In this document: positions 52,902 through 64,000 of the stretch, in pieces | Numbering within the stretch: the first letter of the stretch is position 1 | Layout of the letters: each line of letters opens with the position of its first letter | Origin: Trogon surrucura | Lineage: Eukaryota; Chordata; Aves; Trogoniformes; Trogonidae | Reading direction: 5' to 3' | Length of the DNA: 64,000 nucleotides | NCBI GenBank assembly: GCA_020746105.1 | Contig: CM036617.1 | Span: 133,451,845 to 133,515,844 of the forward strand | The notes under the pieces: model-generated | The model's input: the letters and a program-made list of their open reading frames with translations, nothing else | What the model was told of the DNA's origin: nothing | Database searches by the model: none | Position numbers and translations under genes: made by a program

Positions 52902-55900
52902 GTGAGTGAGCGACTGCCCCGGGCCCCAGCCTCAAGGGGTTCGCCCTCTCTCCCTCGTCAGGCGGCGCCGGCGCCGGCGCCGCCGGCGGCGGGGTCGGCC
53001 GGGCGGTGCCGTTCAGGACCGAGGCCGCCCCCGGCGGGTGAAGCGGCGGCGCCCGGTGGGCATCGGCGCCTCAAGCCCGGCGGGGCCTGCGCGCTCATTT
53101 TAAAAACAAACGAAAAATTGATTAATTTGCGCCTTTTTTATTTTTTTTTTTGTTCTTTGAGCGAAGGTTTGGTTTTGTTGGGGGCGGTGGAGGGATTCGC
53201 CTAAAACTGTAAATATTTATTTTAATTATTTTCGGAGCTGGAGTTATGCCTATAAGATACAGGGGCAGCTGCTTCTCATAGGAGAGACCTTTTCGGCAGG
53301 CGTATAGAGGAAAAAAACCCTCATTTTATGTTTTGGAGTTTTTTAATTTTTACCTTTGGGATTGTTTCTCCCCCCCCCCCCGCAATGTTTTCATTATATT
53401 AATGAATTAGAAGCTGTTTCTTGAGAGTGTGTTTTCATCTATAAGGTACCCTGTCCTTTTTTTAAATACGCCACAAGATTCCTCCTTTTTTTTTTTTATT
53501 TTTGGCTTTTATTCTTGACTGTCGTCAAGTCTGTGACTTGCTGGTGTGAGACCCTCAGAATAGCACCATCCAAAGTATATTTGAAGCATATGAATAGATC
53601 AGTTCCTTGAAATCGTGATGTGCACTGTGTTTTAGAAATTGCTTTTAGGCTGTAATCTTCCAGTTTTTCTAAATAAGGTCAATGGCAACCTCAGGTCATA
53701 GCTTATAGACAAACTTTCTGTGGTAGTCTCCATCACAACTAAATCTGGTGTTTCTTGGGTAATGTTAGATTTATACCTATTGTGTTTATTTCTTCTTTAT
53801 CTTGTGTTTAAAATAACCCAGACACTTCCATTTAGAAGCTAGTTTGGGCCCCTTTGCTTCCTCTGCTTTCTCTTCCAGATCAGGCTGTTAAACTGCTGGG
53901 AAGAAATGTTCCCTCAATTCTGAGGATGTCTAAAGGAGTGGATCAGACGATAAGCAGAAGGTTTTGCATTAAACCCCAGGAAGGAAGTCAGCCTCAGCCA
54001 AGTAAGAGGTTTTTATAATGATCATGCTATGTTTCATGCCCCAAAATACTTAAGATATCCAGGCTGCAGTCATCTGAACAGGAATTTGGCCCACATAGAT
54101 GCTAATACCCCTGGTTTTGTTAGGGGGAATTCTGATCTTTAGACTGAAAAACTGAGTGTTAAATGTAGCCAGAAAACCTTGTTTATTAACAAAGCCAGGG
54201 TTCAATATTTCTCCTTGTGACAATAACACAGCTTTCGCTTTGTAACGGATAACTAGTACCTTGTCTGACGTGCAGTCCTACATTGAGGCTCTTCAGTTGT
54301 CCTCTAAAACTGACTGTTCAACCCCAGTGTAAGCTATTGATGTTCAGGAATGTCGTATGAGCTAAAATACTTTTGCAACTTTTCGCAGTACAGCCAGCTC
54401 CAACTGTTGACAAAACTGAACATGCCAGGCAGGAGAGAGTCTGAATTGTTGCCTTGGTTACTGTTGGTGAAGGTGGTCAAGTAAAGCTCAGGCCCTGAAA
54501 CATTTTTCTCATGGTATATGGGACAGTTACGATGCTCTAATCAGACTTCTGTTCATGGCCTACTGATGCTAGATAAAAGGAGCACGCAGATGTGAAGCAT
54601 TTTGCATACTTCTGTGTTAAAAACATAACACAGCTGTACTGGGTAAGACCAAAGGTCTCTTTGTCTCTCATAGTGGTCAGCAAAGCAAGTCCCTTACATT
54701 TTTGTGAAGACTAATAGGAACAGTGACCAGTAGCAAGGATATAAGGAAGAATATAGAAAGGGGGCAAACATGGTGTTTCTCCTCTAGATTGCTGTCCCAG
54801 AGGTGCCATCTTTGTGTTTAATGCTTTTCCACTGGATTTTTCTTCGTAAATTTGCCCAGTCTCCTGAAGCTGGATGTTATTTTTAGGATCCACGTTCTCC
54901 GAGAAGAAATGCCTCAGCTGAACTGTGCTGTGAGAAAAAAAGTCCAGTCTTGCACTTGTTTTTGCAAGCAGTGTGTGCTTTTTTCAATATCATGTTCCTT
55001 TCTTCAGTACCCCTTCCAAAATGGAACTTGTTTGTTGTAACCCACACTCGCAGTGTCTTTTACAATTCTGACGTTGTCTGTTGTGCTGACGGGAGCTTCA
55101 ACTATTGCTTTTCCAGGCCAAAGGATCTCAGTCTGTGACACTTTCTTCTGTGGTGGCCTGCAGTTGTCCTTACCAGCTTTCTCTGTGCCCATTCTCTTTC
55201 AGCTGTTGCTGAGATGAGGGATCGGTGTTTCACATGCTTCTCAAAATGCCGGGGTCACGTGTTTTTGTACAATGGCATAATGATGCTTTTGTGTTGGTCT
55301 GTGTTCCTAATCCATGCTAGTAATGCTGTTTCTGGCTATTACTGCAAGTTTTGCCAAAAAAACTCTGCAAAACCCTGACAACTTACTCCTCAGCCATAAC
55401 AGTTACGCTCAGGTCCGTCATTCATATGTGAACTGAAATTGCTTCCTGGTTATATACACAGGCTTTCACTGGCCATCTCATCGGCTCAGAATTCTGAAGC
55501 CCTGTAGCTCTTTGTGCTCAGCCCTCTTCTCTATGTTTTTGAATGACTTAGTGTTGTCAGCAAACTGTGTATGTATCCTCCCTGCTTCCTAGATAATTCA
55601 GGAATCCGTGAGGCAGCACGCATCCACACAGGATACCCCTCATTGTTAAAAGAAAAAAAAAAGCTGCCTATCTTTGCATTTTGCTAGATTTTAATGGTGT
55701 GTTATGTATGGAAGCCTTCTCCTATTGCATTCTGAATATTTCACATATGGAGTTTGAAAGACTAACCTGGAAATTATGGGTCTAATCTTTGCCTATGGGC
55801 ATCTCTTTGTTTATACCTCCAAATAAAATCTCAGACTCCCTGGAAAAGTTAACATTCTGTGATGTAATGGTGCAGGACATTGGCTCTTCTGTAGCAATTC

Positions 55901-58900
55901 CACTTGATTTTTATTTTTAAACTAATTTAAATGTAATGGGAGAACTGTATTATCACAGCACCTTAGGAAGCTTAGGTGCTGGAACAGGTTCTGCAAATTT
56001 AGAGCTACAGACATGGAGGTCCTGGGCAAGATTTGGCTTTCCTTATGTGGCTTTGATTTCATCCATATTTACAGGTTTGTTAATCTGTGATATACTTTTT
56101 TCTCCCTAAGCAACTCTAGCAACAATATGTAAAATTCTGCATTGCTCACCCTAACTGGTTTCATTACAGTTGGGGCAGTTCAGCTGTTTGACTCTTGGTT
56201 TTGGTGTTGTGTTTGGTTTTGTTTGTCTGGTTTTTGTTGGGTTGTTGGTTTTTTTTTTAGGTCGGTCTCCCTTGAGGGTGCCTGGGCACAAGCCTACAGA
56301 CTGGGAGAAAAGATTTTTGTTGTGGGCAGGCAATTTCAAAAAACCAGAGGATATACCAGAGACAGTCTCGTAAGTGCCAGTTTTGAAGCTAACTCCAGAA
56401 TAACTTTTCTTAAATGGGATGGCTTTTCACAGCTGAAAAACCTTATGCTGGTGTATGGTCTTGTAGATGAGATGACCTGGGCAATTCAGTATTGCTGAGA
56501 TAGAATATCCCTTTTATTTTTTTCTGAAGGGATGACCAGCATCTATCATTATAAGAACATCACAAATCAGTCAATTTCTACTCTCCCAATCAAAAAAGCT
56601 TCTTGCCAATATCAGTGTGAGCCTTTTCTAGTGTTTATGTGTCAGTCTCCCATTGTGCGAAACTTTCACCATATAGCTATAAATTAACTGAAAATCATTT
56701 AAAATACCTATTAATGAATGTGTAGAGGGCACAGGCCAACTTTCTTTATTCTTGGAATTTAAAGTAGCAAACAGTGGAAAAGCTCCCTAACAGAAAAAAT
56801 ATATAGTCAAAATTTCCCTGTTGATGGTGGAGTCCAAATGTCAATGCTTTGTCCTGTGTGAAAAGTGGAAAATAAAACTGGATGTTCTAGTTTGCCTACC
56901 TAAGATTAAAGTAAAAATTAACAACAGCAGGCACTTATTAGATTTAAAAAAATATTCTTGGTGGTAGTATAGTTATCTTTTAAAACGTGCTTATAATGCT
57001 TCTAAATAGATGTATTTATTTAAAAGATACAGTAAATCTTGTACTACTTGGATAAGCAAACTATGTAACTGCCCTGTAAGGATACTCTGTTTGGTTACAC
57101 CCTAAGGGAACTGAAAATTCACCCGTGTATCTAAGGTTTTCTATAAATGTATCACAATGGATATTTTTTAAAACAAATTCTTCAGTTTTGTATTGAATTA
57201 TTTTTCTGAAAATTACATTTGAAATTCATAAATGTGTAATTCAAACTTACCAAGTTATCAATTCATACATTTTTGCACACTGAACACGTTACAAGTGTTT
57301 TTAAGAAAACAGAGATAGCAGAGTGATTGAAGTAATTCCAACGGTTTATTAAAAGGAAAACAACTTCTGATAAAAGCTGACCAATTTTGCAAGGAATAGG
57401 GAATTCTTGTTTTTATTTAGACAAATGGTTCAGCCAAAGCTGAGAAGACAACTGAGAACTATAAAACCACAAAAGCTTCTTTTCCTGTTCTGAGGTGAAT
57501 TAAGAGTGGGTTGTAAGGGCTTGCGATAGAACTCGGTAATCTTGCAAGATGTGGTGATCAGAAGTAACGTGTTTACTAGACATGTTAGCCACTGAATTGA
57601 TTTAAAATGCAAATTGTGCTCAGATAACTACCTTTTCCACTTGTATATTCTTACACATCTAAGGTACTTAAAAAATCAACTAAGTATTTAAATCCTACTT
57701 CGGTGCATTTCAGCTTAATTGCAGCCAGTACCCAAGTTGTTCATCGCAAATTATTAGCAGAAACAAATAACCTGGAAGATAAAATTATTAAACTATTAGT
57801 TTCACAGTAGGTGGGAGGTGTTCCCACGATCAGAAATCTTGTGCTCATATCAAAACTGTGAAACAGTGACCAAATCACTCTTGCCCTGCTTTTCAAAACC
57901 AAGAACACATCTCTCTCCAGTTCTCAGGTCTCATGTTGAACTAACGTGGATCCTTCAAGTATCTTTTTTCCTCCAAGTTAAAATGTAGTAAAACATGACA
58001 TCACTCCCGTTTGTGTACAGTGATAATTTCCCAGTTCTATTAAATCCACTGTATATATTAGTTTTGGGGTATGATTATCTTGTCTGATGCATTTATTCTT
58101 TCACTGCACAATGTTGATGGTTTTCTACTCATCTGTAATTTTATAATGGATCAAACTGAATCAGTGAGAAAATGAGACCTCTTGAGAAGAGTCATCTGCT
58201 CTAAATTCTGCAAGGAGACTTAAATATATAGGGTGTAGGTCTTTGGTTACCATGGGGAGCACATCTAAAAGCATTTTGCTTCATTGGCCCTTCTTGCATT
58301 AGTGTCTCCAATATGACATTTAAATTTGCTGTAACCAAGATGTCATTTGGGTGGAATGATCTTCAGAGTTTAACTTTAAATGATTTTTTTGTCTTAACTC
58401 ATCATATGCACAGCTGGAAGGCTTTAGTAACTGCTGTTTTAGAAAAGGTAACAGTAGACTATGCAGCAGGTTTCCCAAAGGAGTAGTATAGCTACTGGTG
58501 TGGCTAGGTAAGCCCCCTGCAAAATTTAAAAAAAAAAATAAATAAATAAAAGGAGTGTCCTTGTTTGAGACAGGGAGTCCTCTGTCCAAAGCTGCTGTTG
58601 GAAAGCTTGCAATCCTCCACACCTCCTTAGTTTAGGAAAACAGTTTACCTTTAAACTATTTACTCTAGAGGAGGGAAGTGGTAACCATTGGTCTTTTGCC
58701 AAGTCCTGTTCAGAATTTCTGAGGAGTATTACATTCAGCAGCCAGCCTGTAATCTGTAGCACTATCGGAGCTGTAGCAGAGGAAGCCTTCTTGGTGGAAA
58801 ATAGACTGCATCATAAACACAAGTATTTTGAAGAACTGCTAAGCTATGACAACGCTTCCTCTGCCCAAGAGATTCAAACTGCTAAACGCTATGTATTTTA

Positions 58901-61180
58901 TTTCCGCTGACAAAACAGTTTTTTACTACATTTATCTTGAGGGGAAAATGCATGTTTTATAGTGTTAAATACCCCACAGTTCTAATATGCATGGAGCGCT
59001 CCCTGGCTTTGTAGATGTTGGAAGGTGATGAGCACAGAGGGAAGTAACATTAAGAAAAACATCATATTAGTAAAACCATCTCTTTCTTTTCCCTGTCCTC
59101 TCCGTACTGAACATACATACTTAAATACTATAGCCTTCCTCCTTTGCGTTGCAGTCAAGTGGTCCAGAAAGGTGATATTCTCTTAACCATTACATAACCA
59201 AGTTAAAAACACTGGGTTTCTTTCTGGCTTTGAGAGGAACACCTTTGTAAACAAGGATCTCCCAGGGTGCTGGGAATCAGCCTTTACTATTCTTGTAAAA
59301 CCTCTTTGTGATAAGAGCCCAGTACTGTTAGCATTATAAAAAAACTACATCAACAGCACGCTAGGAGATATTAAACAATTAGCCAAATTATTTGTTTGGG
59401 TCTCTGGTAACGTGTCTGTTCTTTTATTATTTCTTGAGGATTGAAACAATCAGAGCAGCAAAGACCACACTGCGTGTGAAGTTCAGCTACATAATGATGG
59501 CCTTGACAATACTGGGGTGCATAGTCATGGTGATTAGAGGGAAACAGGTAAGCACAGATTTTTTTGGCTGATGAGTGCAAACCAGTCTTCACAGCAACTC
59601 CTCACCTCCTGTGAATTGATAGTAATGTTTTGTTGGGGGGTTGTTGTTTTTTTTTCATTTTATCGCACAGCAAAAATTAAAAGTAAGTCCTAGTTCTCTC
59701 AAAGTGATCTTCACTGACTAATTCCCAAGTCAGAGTAGGATGATGTCCCTGTTAGACTGTATATACTTCCTTTAAAAGGAGGGGGGAAAAAAGTCTTTTT
59801 TTTTCTCAGTGCAATGCTTAATTTTAGTGTGCATTGTTTTAACTCCTCAGTTTTGCTGACAGACTTAGAGTTTGGAAGAGCACTCTCTGTTGTGAGGATC
59901 CGGCAGGCAGGTAAATGCTCCTTAGGCCAGTGGGGTCCATACAGTGACTATATGGACCCATTTAGTCTGCCTTTAGTGTTGGTGGAACAAGTTTTCTCAA
60001 ATTATTACTGTTTGCTGAATGAAAAAACTATTTCCTAGAAAAGCTCCCGCATCCTGTAGATGCTGAGCATGCCTCACTTGGGTGGAATTTAGCAAGATAC
60101 CAAAGAAGTTCAGCATGTGGCAGCACTAGGTCTATGATTTAATTGGCTTCATATGAAGTGTACAGTTTAAGATTCCACGTACAGCAAAGGTTTTTTTTAA
60201 CATAGTTGGTGAACTATTAACTTCAAGGTATTTCTGCAGAGAAGCAAGGAATGCTTTTTGTGTACTGAAGCCAAATGAACGCCTCTCAGCAGCACTGACA
60301 TCAAGGAATGTGAATATCATCCGTGCCACTAACTGTCGTGTTACTTTGGGTAAAAAGCACAGTGGTAACAGAAACATGTTCCACTACGTTCATTTAAGAA
60401 AGACTGAAGGCAGAAAACCCTGAGCTTAAAGCATCTACATGGGCAGAGTCCTATCTGTCCACTGCCACGCTGAAGCAGTTGGGATGACAATGTTCAGACT
60501 GTGTTTCTACAGACTGCTCAGTGTTCTAGAGACACCTTAAAACTAGTAACAGGGTCTCAACCCCAGCACTGTGAACCACTGGAGCATCAAGTGACACTTC
60601 TGTTGGCATTCACCTGTCAAAATTAAAAGGATGCAGAACTCTAAAGCAAAACAGCAGAAAGGTTTTTCCCTGGCTTTAGCAGAAGAGATTCAAACACTGA
60701 CAATTCCCAGAACATTTTCTCCTTACACTGGAGTAGTATGAATGTAAACACCGGAAAGAGAGGAGGACAGCTGCTTTGAGACCCTTGTTTTCCCAGCAGC
60801 TGGAATCTATTAACTTTTGTTTTCAGTACCTCTGACTTCTGAAGACCAGAGATTAATATTAAATACAGGCCAGAAGCACAGAATATATCTTCTAGTGCCT
60901 TAACAAAAGGGTTTAATTTATTCCCAGAGAAGTAATGAGTTTAAGCACTCTCTCTTCCTGGCATTAACACTGACAGATGTCTTGGTAAGGATAGGCCAGG
61001 TATTTCAGAAACTACTCCTTGAAGTTTCATCTCTGTGGTCCTTTTGGTGATACTTTCTGCTCTTGCTTTGTTATTACGCTGTAGGCTGTAAAAAGGCATG
61101 AAACTCTTACAACCATAAACCTGGAGAAGAAAGCTCAATGGAGAGAAGAAGCTGCTCAGGCTACATCTGCTAAACCTTAG
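52886..61180 (+). CDS. FAM162A: FAM162A (HGTD-P), mitochondrial membrane protein, five exons
   Basis: It encodes 150 residues, against 154 in human FAM162A. Exons are 52886-52901, 53879-54001, 56261-56369, 59439-59547 and 61085-61180, with matching phases. Landmarks are FCIKPQE in exon 2; PGHKPTDWEKRFLLWAGNF and EDIPETVS in exon 3; AAKTTLRVKFSYIMMAL and a transmembrane helix (about residues 98-115) in exon 4; and RHETLTTINLEKKA in exon 5. In mammals the protein is HIF-1-induced, sits in mitochondria and promotes hypoxic cell death. It diverges from MIX23 and converges on an unidentified minus-strand gene. A poly(A) signal lies at 61319-61324. Exon 1 is very short (MWGRA plus one base) and is the least certain part. 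Confidence 0.94.
53205..53878 (+). other. FAM162A intron 1
   Basis: Unique-looking, T-rich. No feature beyond poly-T and poly-C runs. Confidence 0.4.
53879..54001 (+). CDS. FAM162A: FAM162A exon 2
   Basis: Acceptor CTCTTCCAG. Encodes QAVKLLGRNVPSIL through RRFCIKPQEGSQ; donor A|GTAAGAG. A basic, hydrophobic N-terminal part compatible with mitochondrial targeting. Confidence 0.9.
54600..54800 (+). mobile_element. Possible ancient CR1/L3-like 3' fragment in FAM162A intron 2
   Basis: GTACTGGGTAAGACCAAAGG followed by an AGTGGTCAGC-like stretch recalls the GGGTCAGACCA...AGTGGCC consensus of old sauropsid CR1 3' ends. Strongly eroded. Confidence 0.35.
56261..56369 (+). CDS. FAM162A: FAM162A exon 3
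   Basis: After a long T-tract and AG. Encodes the conserved HKPTDWEKRFLLWAGNFKK and EDIPETV; donor TC|GTAAGT. Confidence 0.95.
56370..59438 (+). other. FAM162A intron 3
   Basis: AT-rich intronic sequence without recognisable repeats or exons on either strand. Confidence 0.45.
59439..59547 (+). CDS. FAM162A: FAM162A exon 4 (transmembrane)
   Basis: IETIRAAKTTLRVKFSYIMM, then LTILGCIVMVIRGKQ; donor CAG|GTAAGC. Confidence 0.94.
59548..61084 (+). other. FAM162A intron 4
   Basis: Nothing recognised. Confidence 0.45.
61085..61180 (+). CDS. FAM162A: FAM162A exon 5
   Basis: AVKRHETLTTINLEKKAQ to SAKP-stop; acceptor ACGCTGTAG. Confidence 0.94.
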   Translation, partial: AVKRHETLTTINLEKKAQWREEAAQATSAKP

Positions 61181-61318
61181 AGGAGGAAATGAAGAGACCA
61201 AGGGCTGGGGAAGAAAAGCTGAGTCCTTTTCAGCACTGGAAGGAGAACACAGTCACGTCTTTCCTGTATGTTAGATCTGTACTCTAATGTTCAAGAATGA
61301 ATACATTATCCTGTAATC

Positions 61319-61324
61319 AATAAA
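61319..61324 (+). terminator. FAM162A poly(A) signal
   Basis: AATAAA 139 bases after the stop codon. Confidence 0.7.
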
Positions 61325-61531
61325 ACAAAAAATACACATTTTCTTTTCCTAACAACATCCTCTTTCCTCCAAATTCTCTTCTTCACAGTTAGTGGGACAG
61401 GACAAGTGAGCAAACTGGACAGACAGATTGTTTCCCATGTGTTATGCACCAGACTAAGCAGATTTTAAGACTGCAGGAGCCATACCTACATTCTTGGTAC
61501 CAATCTCATGAACTCTTGTGCTCTTACTTAC

Positions 61532-61736
61532 CACTTAGGAAAAGGTAACTGGGACGCAAAAGGACAGCACACTTGGTTTCTACTTGTACATCCATACTTG
61601 TAACAAAAAAAATACCTTCACTGGGCAACCACCTGCTGTCACTGACTGTTTCAGGACCCTTCAATGTCCCTTCAGGAAGAAAGGTGCTATACCTATTCTG
61701 TATCATTACCAGCTGTTTCAAATATTCGAGACTTTC
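61532..61736 (-). CDS. Unidentified gene, exon c
   Basis: The acceptor lies in a pyrimidine-rich CTCTCTTGCACAGAG, where two AGs overlap; the second keeps phase 0. Two donors are possible (GAAG|GTATTT at 61613 or GTG|GTAAGT at 61532), or it may be terminal with stop TAA at 61524. Confidence 0.5.
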
Positions 61737-64000
61737 CTCTGTGCAAGAGAGAACAATTATTCAGGGAACCCTTGAGTCAAGAATAACTGCATGACCTGCA
61801 TTAAAATGATCATATTAGAAAGTCTGCTCACCCGTTCTAGGTCCAATATATTCTGGCTGCATTTAAGTGAAGGGTTACTTTTTAGAATCATAAATACACT
61901 GAGGTCCAACCTCCCTGCAGTGAGCAGGGACATCTTTAACTAGCTCAGGTTTGTGAAGAACTGCCTTCTTTTGATAGGGACGGGACACCGATAGTGAAAT
62001 GGCATTCCAGAGAATTTGTTGTTGCAGATGACACCCTAATGGTTTTTACACCAGAGCCGGTAGTGAGATGACAGAATGCCCAAGGAAACAGAGATGACTA
62101 TTTTGAGGAACACCGAGCAACAGCTTCAACCTATGCTACCAGGTTTGCTATTCAGAGGCATATGAATACGAGAAAGTCAATCAGGCATTCCTGCTGCGGT
62201 CTTTTTTTGAAACCTCATTTAGATCTATATGCATTTTTTAAATTGTCATCCGTGCTTTTCCAATACTAGCCCACTTAATGATCACTTGCATCAACTTCCA
62301 GAAGTGGCAGACCCAGTAATACCTGCAAAGAGCAACTCCCAACAGTCCTATTTCTGGCATTCATCCCAGAAGCCACACACTGTTCATGCTGAACAGCCTG
62401 CAGCAACCAGAGACGGTATTTTTCCTCCTTCTTTCAGTTGATTTGGAACCAAATGTAGATTGGAACTGTCAGGACTGCTTGAAACTATGTTATTTCCAAG
62501 GACTGCCGGCTAACTGGCCCTGGGGACTCCAAAAACAGAAGAGGCATATGAGTTTGATAGATTTAGTTTGTGAACTTCCTGGTAGTTGGAGGCAGATTAC
62601 TTTTCATGAAAGCTTTTCCTGATTATTTTTGGTTTACTACTAAAAATTAGCACTATTGCTGAACAAAAAATGCAGGGTAAATCTTGTCACACAGGTTTTC
62701 CTGGGTTGTTGCCTGCCTGCCTACCTTTAAGTGAAGGGACTCGACCACCAGTATTTGGTTGGCATCAATTGCCTCAAATGACTGTGTGTGTGGTGTCTGC
62801 TCAAGAGCTCCAAGCACTGGCCCTGGCTTAGTTACTGAGCTCTCAATAACCTTCTGCCCCATCATCCGTGCCTGCCGCGTTCCACTGGGAACTTTACCAG
62901 CAGAACGAATGACAGCTCCTGTTTACTACCCCAACAAATACGCAACTTTAAGGCATTACAAGCCTGTGGACAGGACTGCTAGACAGCAATTCCAGGCAGT
63001 TCTGCCTCTTCTTTTCTCTAACACGCAGTTTAAAATTAGACATTGTTAAAAGCCTGAGTGTAATAGTTCCACCTCATTACTGATGCTGCAAGAACTCAAA
63101 AGATGCCTGGTTCTTATAAAACTTTTCACCTTACGAGCCTGTGGGGCATCTGGAAGGTGGATCTCCACAAGCAGACAGAAACGAGTGCACTCAAGTCAAT
63201 TTTCCGAATAAGGGAAGAAAATGAGATCACTTCTCTGGCACTATACACTACACAGCAGAGCTAAGAATCCAAGAATTCCAGTAGCTCCCTGCCCTGTTCT
63301 CTATGCAAGACCACGCTGCCTTATACTTGCACGCAAAGGAAGACGAAATAATTCAAAACAGTGTGACCTTCACAAAACTGGAAGCTAGAGATGCTTTCTG
63401 AACATCCAAGATTGTTCCTGTTTGAGCAGCAGCCCATTCTTTAGAAAAGCAGAGAACACTGGTTTCAATGTTTCTGGCAGGGCACCTAACGCTTGTTACT
63501 CTCAGGGCAGTCTAAAAAAGTGCCTCCTTCCTCATTTGCATGGAACTCAACGCCTTTTACAGCCATTGCTGTTCCCAAATTTTCAGCATTCCATTTAAAC
63601 TGCCGATACCAACACTGAGAGTGTTCCTGTAAAACAGTTTTCCTACGCAAGTTACACCTATGGCAAACATAAATTTAATAGAAATTCCTCACTTCCACTA
63701 AATGCTACCAGTGAGCATTACACCCGCCGCACAGAGTTGTGTCAGGAAGTAGTGTTCAAGCGATAATGTACACTGATGCTCATACTCTTTCCGCAGCACT
63801 TGTTTTCCAAATCAAAAGTCCTCCACCTGTGGCCTGAATGTTATTTATTAGGTGGGTAACATTACACTACACATCTGGCTCTATTAAAATGCAAATAGTT
63901 TACTTGCCTTTGGCTTACCAAGTAATTCTGATAAGTCTGTATCAGTGAGCTGTTCCTTTTGTAATTCACAAGTCTGATCTCCTGCACTCCTAATTTGCAG
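61532..64000 (-). CDS. Unidentified minus-strand gene, three in-phase exons, partial
   Basis: Three putative exons join with agreeing phases. The first, at the window edge (64000-63919), reads CELQKEQLTDTDLSELL and ends at G|GTAAGC. The second (62918-62725) continues AVIRSAGKVPSGTRQARMM through QILVVESLHLK to AAG|GTAGGC. The third (61736-61532) starts ESLEYLKQLVMIQNRYS and ends at a strong G|GTAAGTAAG donor or runs to a stop at 61524. The phase agreement across two junctions (1 then 0) is the main support. The polar, Gln/Glu/Leu-rich make-up suggests a helical or coiled-coil protein. I do not recognise it. It converges on FAM162A, so its 3' end should lie just right of or overlap the FAM162A terminus. 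Confidence 0.6.
61883..61952 (-). mobile_element. Eroded CR1 3' tail
   Basis: TTAGAATCATAAAT, then GTCCAACCTCCCTGCAGTGA, then GCAGGGACATC: CR1 3' end in reverse. Confidence 0.6.
62725..62918 (-). CDS. Unidentified gene, exon b
   Basis: 194 bp, entering in phase 1 and leaving in phase 0. The acceptor (GTAAACAG) has a weak pyrimidine tract; the donor is good. Confidence 0.6.
63919..64000 (-). CDS. Unidentified gene, exon a (cut by window edge)
   Basis: Open to the edge; 27 codons plus one base. The true acceptor may be at or beyond 64000, or just inside after AATTAG. Confidence 0.55.

Noticed and set aside
62229..62622. Plus-strand open frames with protein-like composition near 62.2-62.6 kb
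   Set aside because: No matching splice sites or recognisable family, and they lie in an intron of the better-supported minus-strand gene.

Overview
The window is vertebrate nuclear DNA, most likely from a bird. It has spliced genes with GT-AG introns and CpG-island promoters. Its interspersed repeats are almost all CR1 LINE pieces, several ending in the ATTCTATGATTCT tail. It carries one gamma-like endogenous retrovirus (ERV) and one SINE built from a tRNA-Ile-like head and a CR1-like tail, a type known from passerines. The gene block CASR - stefins - MIX23 (CCDC58) - FAM162A is conserved vertebrate synteny. Identifications come from reading translations and splice sites by eye; no database search was possible.

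Layout. 0-1 kb: acidic-repeat microsatellites and a possible retroviral gag scrap. 1.7-4.4 kb (-): CCDC157-like coiled-coil exons with a CpG promoter, frameshifts and a duplicated 5' end, probably a pseudogene. 5.35-11.35 kb: arm 1 of a large inverted repeat. It carries the last exon of a cystatin-B-like gene (-) and a broken cystatin-A-like copy (+). 11.35-29.5 kb: an 18 kb spacer with exons 2 and 1 of the cystatin-B-like gene (-), a 7.3 kb ERV about 0.5 kb upstream of its start codon, and the terminal seven-transmembrane exon of CASR (-). 29.5-35.6 kb: arm 2, the inverted copy of arm 1, with a spare cystatin-B exon 3 (+) and exons 3 and 2 of an intact cystatin-A-like gene (-), whose exon 1 lies outside the arm at 37.9 kb. 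44.4-52.6 kb: MIX23 (-), five exons. 52.9-61.2 kb: FAM162A (+), five exons, sharing a CpG promoter with MIX23. 61.5-64 kb: three in-phase exons (-) of a gene I do not recognise, running off the right edge.

The most striking structure is the inverted repeat, with ~6 kb arms and an 18 kb spacer. In either orientation of the spacer, cystatin-B exons 1-2 face an intact exon 3 in the adjacent arm, so inversion by recombination between the arms would exchange the C-terminal exon instead of destroying the gene. In the orientation shown, CASR exon 7 points away from any place its exons 1-6 could lie in the window. Flipping the spacer would restore the strand relation known from other vertebrates.

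The second notable item is the ERV. Its LTRs are nearly identical (one difference seen by eye) and flanked by a 4-bp target duplication, yet its interior is scrambled: two nucleocapsid remnants, deleted RT and deleted env. Between pol and env it carries small reading frames: a one-pass membrane protein, a Cys/His-rich protein and an Arg-rich frame overlapping the env leader. This layout resembles complex retroviruses more than simple gammaretroviruses.
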